Origin: Gammaproteobacteria bacterium
GTDB taxonomy: Bacteria; Pseudomonadota; Gammaproteobacteria; Steroidobacterales; Rariloculaceae
Reading direction: 5' to 3'
NCBI GenBank assembly: GCA_016927175.1
Contig: JAFGNC010000503.1
Coordinates: 1 to 7,732, forward strand
DNA: 7,732 nucleotides
Part shown: piece by piece, positions 1 to 4,907 of the stretch
Position numbering within the stretch: position 1 is the stretch's first letter
How the letters are laid out: the number at the start of each line of letters is the position of its first letter
The notes under the pieces: model-generated
Database searches by the model: none
Told to the model about the DNA's origin: nothing
What the model saw: the letters and a program-made list of their open reading frames with translations, nothing else
Translations under genes and position numbers: made by a program

Positions 1-370
1 GATAAACCGGCGCGACCTTGACGATCGGCAGGTATTCGCCGTCGCTCACGCCGAAGCCTACGCCGCCGATGTCGAGCCCGCCGCTCAAGGTCGGCGAGGA
101 CATGGACACCGCCAGCGAGTTGCTGAAGTTGTCCATGTTGTTGTTCTGGGGGGTCTCCGGCTGCTTCTCCGGCTCGGGCGGCTTCTCCGGCTTCTCCTTC
201 TTCGTCTCGACGACGTTCTCCCGCTCTACGCGGACGAAATCGACGATCCGGGCGTTCTTGTCGTCCGCCAGCTCGCCGCGGCCGCTGGCGATCAGAAGCT
301 GCATGACGAACAGCAGGCCGAACGTGACGGCCGCACCTATTCCAATCGCAACGCCATATCGGGCAATCAT
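1..370 (-). CDS. tonB: TonB energy-transducing protein, TonB2 type (partial, C-terminus off window)
   Basis: TonB links the inner-membrane ExbB/ExbD proton motor to TonB-dependent outer-membrane receptors and drives active uptake. The visible 123 residues show a single N-terminal membrane anchor (about residues 5-28), then a charged stretch, a short Pro/Glu/Lys-rich periplasmic linker (about 57-74, KPEKPPEPEKQPE), a Gly/Ser-rich part, and the first residues of the C-terminal domain (YLPIVKVAPVY, 113-123), which in the family continues with Pro and leads into the receptor-binding fold. The window ends here, so most of that domain is missing. The short linker fits TonB2-type proteins rather than the long enterobacterial TonB1. 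I see no His in the membrane segment, unlike the SHLS motif of E. coli TonB. The start is the ATG at 370, with a GAGGGG Shine-Dalgarno sequence just upstream. It is the last visible gene of the operon, 115 bp after exbD. Identification rests on anchor, linker, domain start and neighbours. Confidence 0.87.
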   Translation of the reverse strand, partial: MIARYGVAIGIGAAVTFGLLFVMQLLIASGRGELADDKNARIVDFVRVERENVVETKKEKPEKPPEPEKQPETPQNNNMDNFSNSLAVSMSSPTLSGGLDIGGVGFGVSDGEYLPIVKVAPVY

Positions 371-403
371 GTCGGTATCCCCTCGCGCAAGAGCTCTAAC
401 CTT

Positions 404-432
404 TGTTTACCTTGGCTGCCAGGGTAAGTCAA
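404..432 (-). promoter_or_regulatory. possible internal promoter before tonB
   Basis: The exbD-tonB gap, read on the minus strand, holds TTGACT (427-432; 5 of 6 matches to the -35 consensus), a 17-bp spacer, and TAAACA (404-409; only 3 of 6 to TATAAT). A small hairpin (CCGAG at 433-437 with CTCGG at 445-449) precedes it and lacks a T run. This gap is much longer than the others in the operon, which is why I looked for a promoter. The -10 match is poor, so this is only a candidate. Confidence 0.25.
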
Positions 433-485
433 CCGAGGCTGATGCTCGGCAGGCATACCCAGTCGGCGGCACCAACGGCTCCGTC

Positions 486-896
486 CTACTCCTCGCCCGC
501 CGCGATCGTCACGTCGTTGACCCCCGCCTGCTTGGCGGCGTCCATGACCTGAATCAGCGCCTGGTTCGAGGCCTCGTTGTCCGCCTGGACCACCACGCCG
601 CTCTCCGGATTCTCCGCATGCAGACGCTCGATCTCCGCGCGGACCGCTGCGGGATCGACCGTCTCTCCGTCTATCCAGATCTCGTTCGACGGCGTGATCG
701 CGATGAAGATCGTCGCAGCTTCCGGGGTGATGGCCGTCGTCGCTTCCGGCCTTTCGACCTCGACGCCGGGCTCACGGACGAACACGGCCGTGACGATGAA
801 GAAGATCAGCATGATGAACACGACGTCCAGCATCGGTGTCAGGTTGATCTCGCTCTCTTCGCTGTCTTCGAGCAGCGCGTCGTTCGAGTCCTGCAT
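486..896 (-). CDS. exbD: ExbD-family biopolymer transport protein (second of two paralogues)
   Basis: ExbD is the proton-carrying partner of ExbB in the TonB motor: one transmembrane helix plus a periplasmic domain. This 136-residue protein has an acidic N-terminal tail, the family motif EINLTPMLDVVFIMLIFF (about residues 16-33) containing the essential membrane aspartate (D24, equivalent to D25 of E. coli ExbD), a transmembrane helix at about 24-42, and a periplasmic domain with the usual INEI/IWIDG-like strand (NEIWIDGE, 71-78) and the C-terminal VMDAAKQAGV helix (117-126). Length is normal. ATG at 896 has AGGAG six bases upstream. It lies 30 bp after the first exbD and is the same length (136 aa), with a nearly identical membrane segment but a divergent periplasmic domain, so it looks like an old tandem duplicate. 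ExbD rather than TolR is inferred from the TtpC/TonB context. Confidence 0.92.
   Translation of the reverse strand: MQDSNDALLEDSEESEINLTPMLDVVFIMLIFFIVTAVFVREPGVEVERPEATTAITPEAATIFIAITPSNEIWIDGETVDPAAVRAEIERLHAENPESGVVVQADNEASNQALIQVMDAAKQAGVNDVTIAAGEE
790..857. repeat. 68-bp near-identical block, copy in second exbD
   Basis: This stretch encodes the membrane segment of the second ExbD. It matches 1231-1298 in the first exbD at 66 of 68 positions. The two mismatches are at 837 (T against C at 1278) and 853 (C against T at 1294). The flanking gene sequences align only weakly, so the identity is local. Confidence 0.9.
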
Positions 897-926
897 AAGG
901 CTCTCCTGGTTGACCGATCGCCTGGC

Positions 927-1337
927 TCAGGCGCCCTCGGCGATGGAAATGTTGTAGACGTTCGCCTGGCGCGAAGCGTCCATCACTGCGACCAGCGTGC
1001 GGGTGTTCGAGTTCGGCGCCGTCTGGATCACGACCGGCCGCTCCGGATCCTCCGCGTGCATCCGTTCGATGTTCGCGCGCACGGCGCGCGTGTCGACGAC
1101 GCGACCGTCGATCCAGATGTCGTTGTTGTTGTCGATGATGACCAGGATCGCGCCTCGCTCCTGAACGACCTGAGTCTGGTCCTGATCCGGCCGATTGACG
1201 TCGATGCCGGTCTCGCGGATGAACGTCGCGGTGACGATGAAGAAGATCAGCATGATGAACACGACGTCCAGCATCGGCGTCAGGTTGATCTCGTTCTCGT
1301 CCTCGGCCGTCGTCACGTTGGCAATGTGCTTGCGCAT
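927..1337 (-). CDS. exbD: ExbD-family biopolymer transport protein (first of two paralogues)
   Basis: This is a second complete ExbD of 136 residues, acting with ExbB as the proton-driven stator-like unit of the TonB system in the inner membrane. The membrane motif EINLTPMLDVVFIMLIFF (about 16-33) carries the conserved aspartate at D24. The helix runs to about residue 40, followed by a periplasmic domain with NDIWIDGR (72-79) and a C-terminal amphipathic helix (VAVMDASRQANV, 116-127). The frame stays open well upstream of 1337, but that extension lies inside exbB and is Arg-rich shadow sequence. The ATG at 1337 gives the normal family start and has a TGAGGG Shine-Dalgarno sequence that overlaps the exbB stop codon, so translation is probably coupled to exbB. 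A pair of ExbDs may form a heterodimer or serve different receptors; which of these is true cannot be told from sequence. Confidence 0.92.
   Translation of the reverse strand: MRKHIANVTTAEDENEINLTPMLDVVFIMLIFFIVTATFIRETGIDVNRPDQDQTQVVQERGAILVIIDNNNDIWIDGRVVDTRAVRANIERMHAEDPERPVVIQTAPNSNTRTLVAVMDASRQANVYNISIAEGA
1231..1298. repeat. 68-bp near-identical block, copy in first exbD
   Basis: Partner of the block at 790-857, 66 of 68 bases identical. It covers codons for the conserved membrane motif around D24. Synonymous positions are conserved along with the protein, which is unusual given the divergence of the periplasmic domains. Confidence 0.9.
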
Positions 1338-1348
1338 GACCGTTTCCC

Positions 1349-1876
1349 TCAGTGATCCATCGTCAGTTCGTCTTCGAGGATACCGATGCGCCGCTTCGCG
1401 GTTCGCGTCAGGATCGTCACCAGGAAGACGCCGGACAGCGCGCCGACCATGCCTGCCATCGTCGGGATCGTCGCCATCGATACGCCGGCCGCCATCGAAC
1501 GGGCGTTGCCGGCGCCCGATACGGCCATTGCGTGGAATACCGTGATCATGCCGGTCACCGTGCCGAGCAGCCCTAGGAGCGGGCAAAGCGCCACCAGCGT
1601 CTGGATCATCGGGATACTTTGATTCGCGGCCATTTTCGCTCTCGAGATGATCGCAGCGCGAACCTGATGAGCGTGCCACGAACGACGCTCGGCCCGGGCT
1701 TCCCACGCCTCGAACGAGTCGCGGATGATCTGCTGCAGCCCGGTGCCGAAGAAAATCAGCCGCTCGAGGATCATGATCCACATGATCAGGATCACGAAGG
1801 CGATGACCCGCAGCACCGGCCCGCCGAGCTCGAGGAAATCCCGGATCGCCTCGAAGGCATCAATTAAAACCTGCAT
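1349..1876 (-). CDS. exbB: ExbB-type proton channel subunit (short ExbB2 form)
   Basis: This 175-residue MotA/TolQ/ExbB-family protein forms the core of the TonB motor, converting proton flow through ExbB/ExbD into motion of TonB. Three transmembrane segments are visible: about 20-43, 92-115 and 137-158, with a cytoplasmic stretch between the first two (about 44-88) rich in Arg, Glu and Ala. The family signature CPLLGLLGTVTGMITVF spans 98-114. The third segment reads ATIPTMAGMVGALSG (135-149), as in the short ExbB that sits beside TtpC in TonB2 systems, not the ALxTTxxGLxxAIP of classical ExbB. The ATG at 1876 has an AGAGG Shine-Dalgarno sequence. It follows the TtpC gene by 60 bp, a gap holding a strong hairpin, and ends 11 bp before the first exbD with its TGA inside that gene's Shine-Dalgarno sequence. 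Operon context separates it from TolQ. Confidence 0.92.
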   Translation of the reverse strand: MQVLIDAFEAIRDFLELGGPVLRVIAFVILIMWIMILERLIFFGTGLQQIIRDSFEAWEARAERRSWHAHQVRAAIISRAKMAANQSIPMIQTLVALCPLLGLLGTVTGMITVFHAMAVSGAGNARSMAAGVSMATIPTMAGMVGALSGVFLVTILTRTAKRRIGILEDELTMDH

Positions 1877-1898
1877 TCGCCTCTACCTCTCCGCCCGC

Positions 1899-1923
1899 GG
1901 CGCGGCAGTCCCTCTGCCGCGCC
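1899..1923 (-). other. intercistronic hairpin between ttpC-like gene and exbB
   Basis: A perfect 10-bp inverted repeat, GGCGCGGCAG (1899-1908) and CTGCCGCGCC (1914-1923), has a 5-base loop. It lies 13 bp after the stop codon of the TtpC-like gene and just before the exbB Shine-Dalgarno sequence. On the transcribed (minus) strand no T run follows, so it is not a classical terminator. It more likely affects mRNA processing, 3' protection or relative expression of the two halves of the operon. Confidence 0.75.
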
Positions 1924-1936
1924 ACGTTAGGAAGTA

Positions 1937-3376
1937 TTACTGCTGTGGGTGGGTCCTCTCGGCCTGCTGCGCGACGATGCCGGCGCTCTGCTCCTGCAGA
2001 ATCTGCACGACGTTACGCGCACGGCCGTTGACCAGCGTATGCAGCAGCACGGTCGGGATCGCGACACACAGACCGAGCACGGTCGTCATCAGCGCGACCG
2101 AGATACCGTCGGCCATGACGGTCGGGTCGCCCGTGCCGAACAGCGTGATCGCCTGGAACGTCTGGATCATGCCCGTGACGGTGCCGAGCAGACCGAGCAG
2201 CGGGGCGACGACGGAGATGATCTTGATGAACAGGATGCCGCGCTGCAGCTTCGGAACCTCCTTCAGGATCGCCTCGCCCAGCTTCAGCTCCAGAGTCTCC
2301 GTGTCGACGCGCGGATTGTCGTGGTAGACCTTCAGCACGCGGCCGAGCGGATTGTCCTCTCTCGGCGTATCGCTCTTCAGCTGCCGCTTCACCTTGCTGC
2401 CGGCGATACCGAGCATGATCAACCGCTCGAGCGCGAGGAGCACGCCCAGAATACCGAGGCCGATGATGATGTAGCCGATCAGGCCGCCCTGCTGTACGCG
2501 CTCGACCAGGTCGGGGGTCGCGATCAGCAGCGACAGCAGCTGGCCGCGCGTGATGTCGACGCCGAAGCGCACGAGACCGTCGTCCGGCTGTGCGTTGACG
2601 AGATTCGACGTGCTGTCGATGAACCGGCCCTGCGAAGGCTGCCGCTGCAGCTCCGCGACGGAATTGTTCTCCGTCAGGCGCAGGTAGCGGCCATCGGCGA
2701 CCAGGTTGAACGCGCCGACGCGGACGATGTCTTCGGTGACTTCCTCGCCCGACGCCGTCACGACGCGGTGCTCCGGCAGCCTCTTGACCTTGCCGAGCTC
2801 GGTCGCCTCGCGCTGCAGCTCGAACCACAGGCGCTCGATCTCCTCGATCGACGGCAGACGGCTGCTTGAGCCGGCCTTTGCCGCGAACTCCGTCAGGAAC
2901 TGAATGCGGTCCGGGTACTCGACGTTGGTCAGCGAGTTCTGGAAGGTCGCGCGGGCGTCGCCCGACACCTGCTGCAGCACGCCGAACAGCTCCCGCAGCG
3001 AGCCGAGCCGCTCGTCGAGCTGTGCCTGCACGTCGGCGATCAGCAGCTCGTTCTCCTCGAACTGCGTCTCGAGCATCTCGCTGCGCTCTTCCTCGCTCGC
3101 TTTCTGCGCCTGAGCTTCCTCGAGAAGCTGCGTCTGCTCGGCCTGCCGCTGCCGGAACTGCTGGAGACGCTCCTGATGCTCGCGGTTGTCCCGTGCCTGC
3201 CCTTCCCGTACCAGTTCGAGGAGTTGGTCCAGGCTCGCAACGCTCTGCGAACCCTGCGACTGCGAACCTTGCGGCTGCCCTTGGCCCTGCGCCTGCTGCG
3301 CTTCCTGCGCCGGCGCCTGTCCGATCGCGAGCGTTGCGCCGAGCGCTGCAGCTGCGACAAATCGATAGATCCTCAT
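1937..3376 (-). CDS. ttpC: TtpC-like MotA/TolQ/ExbB protein with long periplasmic N-terminus
   Basis: In Vibrio TonB2 systems TtpC is an extra ExbB-like protein needed for TonB2-driven uptake. This 479-residue protein matches that layout. It has a signal peptide (about 1-23, APA before Q24), a Gln/Gly/Ser-rich low-complexity linker (24-46, with QGSQS twice at 36-45), a long predicted coiled coil (about 50-135, heptad-like Gln/Glu/Arg/Leu), a soluble periplasmic region (about 140-290), then an ExbB-like channel domain with membrane segments at about 298-322, 381-405 and 425-450. The channel signature APLLGLLGTVTGMIQTF is at 391-407 and ALMTTVLGLCVAIPT at 428-442. ATG 3376 directly follows the TAA of the DUF3450 gene with no spacer, and the Shine-Dalgarno sequence (AGGAG) lies in the last codons of that gene, so the two should be translationally coupled. 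The gene name is by family analogy; some annotations call such proteins ExbB1. Confidence 0.9.
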   Translation of the reverse strand: MRIYRFVAAAALGATLAIGQAPAQEAQQAQGQGQPQGSQSQGSQSVASLDQLLELVREGQARDNREHQERLQQFRQRQAEQTQLLEEAQAQKASEEERSEMLETQFEENELLIADVQAQLDERLGSLRELFGVLQQVSGDARATFQNSLTNVEYPDRIQFLTEFAAKAGSSSRLPSIEEIERLWFELQREATELGKVKRLPEHRVVTASGEEVTEDIVRVGAFNLVADGRYLRLTENNSVAELQRQPSQGRFIDSTSNLVNAQPDDGLVRFGVDITRGQLLSLLIATPDLVERVQQGGLIGYIIIGLGILGVLLALERLIMLGIAGSKVKRQLKSDTPREDNPLGRVLKVYHDNPRVDTETLELKLGEAILKEVPKLQRGILFIKIISVVAPLLGLLGTVTGMIQTFQAITLFGTGDPTVMADGISVALMTTVLGLCVAIPTVLLHTLVNGRARNVVQILQEQSAGIVAQQAERTHPQQ

Positions 3377-4150
3377 TTAATTCTCCTGCGGTGGGGCAAC
3401 GGGAACGGTAAACATAACGGGCGTCGTGCGGCCTTCGACGACGGCGATTCCGTCGCGAATGGCCTCCGCGTCGTCGGCGGTCAGCGCGACCCATTCACGG
3501 GCGCGCTGATCCCACGCGCCGGCGATCGCGTTGTCGGGTGTTACATAAAGGAGTGCCACCCGGCCGAGCTTCAGGAAATCCACTTCTCTGTCGACGCCGC
3601 CGAGCTGCAGCGTGCCGGTGTAGGTCTCGGGGAACCTGCCGTAGTCGTTCTCGATCTGCCACGCCTGCATGACGTTGCGGAATTGCTCCGCGCTGGTCAC
3701 GTCGGAGCGCTGCAGCAGATCCCTCAGCATCTGCACTCGCGCCATCCGCTCCTCGAGAAGGAACGGCACGTCGAGCGAGATGAAAGTCTCGAGCGAATCG
3801 ATCATGCGTGTCATCAGCGGCAGGACCTGTCGCTCGATCAGCGTGACGCTGTCGATGGAGCTTCTGAGGTCGACGAGCTGGCGTTCCTGATCGTCGATCT
3901 GCGCCTGCAGCAGATCGTTGTAGACGACGAGCCCGTCGATCTCCTTCAACAGGATCTGATAATCGTCGAAGCGCGATCGTGTGGTCTCAGCGATCGCGTC
4001 TATCTCGCTTTGAGCCTGCTGCGCCTGCTGTATGCGTTGCTGCTCTGCAGAGATGACTCCGTCGACGCCCTGACCGAAAGCCAGGTTCGCGATCAGAATC
4101 CCTCCTAGCGCGCTCAACGGCAGCAGTGCGCTATGCGGTCTCCCTCTCAT
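3377..4150 (-). CDS. DUF3450 periplasmic coiled-coil protein of TonB2 operon
   Basis: This 257-residue protein is recognisable as a DUF3450 family member, usually encoded immediately upstream of TtpC/ExbB/ExbD/TonB genes in marine gammaproteobacteria. Its biochemical role is not established; context suggests a periplasmic partner of TtpC. It has a signal peptide (about 1-26), a long coiled-coil region (about 33-105), then family blocks LDVPFLLEER (126-135), WQIENDYGR (164-172) and VDFLKLGRVALLY (190-202), a W-containing segment (GAWDQRAREW, 211-220) and a Pro-rich C-terminus. I chose ATG 4150 because GAGGA (4157-4161) lies six bases upstream. A TTG start six bases earlier is possible but would abut the Shine-Dalgarno sequence. 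First gene of the leftward operon; its TAA abuts the next ATG. Confidence 0.88.
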   Translation of the reverse strand: MRGRPHSALLPLSALGGILIANLAFGQGVDGVISAEQQRIQQAQQAQSEIDAIAETTRSRFDDYQILLKEIDGLVVYNDLLQAQIDDQERQLVDLRSSIDSVTLIERQVLPLMTRMIDSLETFISLDVPFLLEERMARVQMLRDLLQRSDVTSAEQFRNVMQAWQIENDYGRFPETYTGTLQLGGVDREVDFLKLGRVALLYVTPDNAIAGAWDQRAREWVALTADDAEAIRDGIAVVEGRTTPVMFTVPVAPPQEN

Positions 4151-4178
4151 GCCCAATCCTCAGCTAATGACATATGAA

Positions 4179-4206
4179 TAGATAATGCTTACGGCTGCGC
4201 CGCCAA
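4179..4206 (-). promoter_or_regulatory. weak candidate promoter for the TonB-system operon
   Basis: Read on the minus strand, TTGGCG (4201-4206), a 16-bp spacer and TATCTA (4179-4184) lie just upstream of the first operon gene. The surrounding 4165-4190 is AT-rich (ATAGATAATGC, CATATG) in otherwise GC-rich DNA, as expected of a promoter, and contains a GATAAT hexamer reminiscent of half a Fur box. Consensus matches are poor (about 4 of 6 and 3 of 6), so the exact position is uncertain. Confidence 0.25.
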
Positions 4207-4686
4207 CGTCGGAGACGCCCAAGCTCCTCCCCGCCATGCAACGACCGGATCAAACTATCACGCATCCCCCTCTGGATCACGTGATGCCTGCGCCGGATCA
4301 ATCCAGGTTCCCCCGAGGTTCGTCCTTCTCCAGGTCAACCGGTTTTTCTTATCGGCTTCCTTACACACGGAGCTCTTTATTTTGAACCCGCGAAGGGCCT
4401 CACCCCTTGAGCACCGTGAATGCCGGGCACAGAGAATAGCGCAAAATAATCGGGCGGTGCTACAGCCGTGCATCTGTCAGTAGGTGCCCCTACGATTGGG
4501 GATGAACTTCCCATTCACCGTGCATCAATCCTCCTTCGGTCGTCCGACCAGCGGTCCGCGAACTTCGCCCTGCAGGTACATCGAGCGGCAAAGTTAGCAT
4601 CGAGCAAGCCTTGAACGAAAAGGTAAGCACTGATCCGTGCCGGCGTCAATACCCCGATACGTGAGGAGCCAGCATGACCGTGAGGT
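4207..4686. other. divergent intergenic region without a recognisable gene
   Basis: I find no convincing protein or RNA gene here. Short open frames exist (for example minus 4258-4473 and plus 4185-4385), but none has a ribosome binding site, recognisable motif or family resemblance. Small sequence patterns are present: the 10-bp palindrome ATCACGTGAT (4276-4285); CCGGATCAA twice (4245-4253 and 4293-4301); CCGTGCATC twice (4466-4474 and 4518-4526), the latter pair bracketing two short inverted repeats (GTAGG/CCTAC at 4480-4493, TGGG/CCCA at 4497-4513). They could be operators for either divergent operon, but repeats of this size are expected by chance in this much sequence. Confidence 0.5.
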
Positions 4687-4740
4687 CGGTGCGTCGTACC
4701 GCGGATCCCGCGGCTGTACGCGCCCGTCCGGGGCGCAGCC
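4687..4740 (+). other. cluster of three adjacent short inverted repeats upstream of ilv promoter
   Basis: Three hairpin-capable units lie in a row. A: 4687-4692 with 4696-4701 (6 bp, one G-T pair, 3-base loop). B: CCGCGG-ATC-CCGCGG at 4699-4713. C: GGCTG (4712-4716) with CAGCC (4736-4740), then CGCCC (4721-4725) with GGGCG (4731-4735), loop GTCCG. B overlaps both neighbours, so it excludes A and competes with the foot of C. The cluster ends 9 bp before the TTGACA of the ilv promoter. If DNA, it could be operator sites; if transcribed from farther upstream, a folded leader. Function unknown. Confidence 0.45.
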
Positions 4741-4749
4741 GATAAGGCG

Positions 4750-4779
4750 TTGACATGGCTGGCAGTTTTGCCCGATCAT
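4750..4779 (+). promoter_or_regulatory. candidate sigma70 promoter for ilvC-ilvE-leuC
   Basis: A perfect -35 hexamer TTGACA (4750-4755) is followed by an 18-bp spacer and GATCAT (4774-4779; 4 of 6 to TATAAT). Transcription would begin near 4786, about 20 bases before the leader ORF and about 150 bases before the end of the terminator T tract, a usual size for an attenuated leader RNA. The imperfect -10 and the 18-bp spacer suggest moderate strength. Confidence 0.55.
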
Positions 4780-4806
4780 GCCGGTTTCCTCGCCAAGCCG
4801 ACCGAA

Positions 4807-4878
4807 ATGAGCAAATTTCGTCCTGCCCCGCGCGCTGCGGTACTGCTCAGCAGGAGCCGGTGCGGGCGCTTGGCTTGA
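4807..4878 (+). CDS. branched-chain amino-acid leader peptide (attenuator control ORF)
   Basis: This 23-codon ORF encodes MSKFRPAPRAAVLLSRSRCG followed by RLA and stops at TGA 4876-4878. Its likely role is to sense charged Val/Leu tRNA: codons 12-14 are GTA CTG CTC (Val-Leu-Leu, 4840-4848), followed by another Leu at codon 22. I saw no GTA among the valine codons of ilvC, so GTA is probably a slow codon here. A ribosome stalled on these codons would cover 4827-4833, the left arm of one alternative stem, and leave 4859-4866 free; a ribosome reaching the stop would cover 4859-4866. That geometry fits classical attenuation. Weak points: only three consecutive control codons and no clear Shine-Dalgarno sequence before the ATG. 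The peptide is Arg-rich and does not match a known leader I can recall, although the run AAV resembles the E. coli ilvB leader. Confidence 0.5.
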   Translation: MSKFRPAPRAAVLLSRSRCGRLA

Positions 4879-4907
4879 CGATAAGGCCTCGACGAAAGCC
4901 CCGCACC
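4827..4907 (+). promoter_or_regulatory. attenuator alternative pairings (regions 1:2 and 2:3)
   Basis: Region 2, GGTGCGGG (4859-4866), is perfectly complementary over 8 bp to CCCGCACC (4900-4907), which includes most of the left arm of the ilvC-proximal terminator (region 3). Region 1, CCCGCGC (4827-4833), can pair with 4860-4866 over 7 bp with one G-U pair. Pairing 2:3 would therefore prevent the terminator, while pairing 1:2 would allow it. Region 1 lies in the leader ORF just before its Val-Leu-Leu codons and region 2 just before its stop, as required for ribosome-controlled switching. A small CTGC/GCAG hairpin (4843-4853) lies inside the 1:2 loop. Confidence 0.55.

Noticed and set aside
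18..1355. 445-residue open frame on the plus strand across tonB and both exbD genes
   Set aside because: It is antisense to three well-supported genes, is rich in Arg/Asp/His as expected for a shadow frame in GC-rich DNA, and its internal similarity simply reflects the exbD duplication.
927..1781. N-terminally extended ExbD (284 residues)
   Set aside because: The extra part lies within exbB in another frame and is Arg/His/Asp-rich. The family start at 1337 with its own SD gives a normal 136-residue ExbD.
1899..1923. Hairpin as an intrinsic terminator of the TtpC-like gene
   Set aside because: No T run follows on the transcribed strand, and the downstream exbB clearly belongs to the same operon.
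2013..3494. 493-residue minus-strand frame overlapping the TtpC-like gene
   Set aside because: Arg/Ala-rich shadow frame without domains; the overlapping frame encodes a recognisable TtpC-like protein.
4151..4156. TTG start for the DUF3450 gene at 4156
   Set aside because: The GAGGA at 4157-4161 directly abuts this TTG, leaving no spacing, while the ATG at 4150 has ideal spacing.
4258..4473. 71-residue minus-strand frame in the intergenic region
   Set aside because: No ribosome binding site, no recognisable motif, mixed composition; nothing beyond being open supports it.
4875..4880. TTGACG as a second ilv promoter -35
   Set aside because: At 16-18 bp downstream only GC-rich terminator-stem sequence is found, with no -10-like hexamer.
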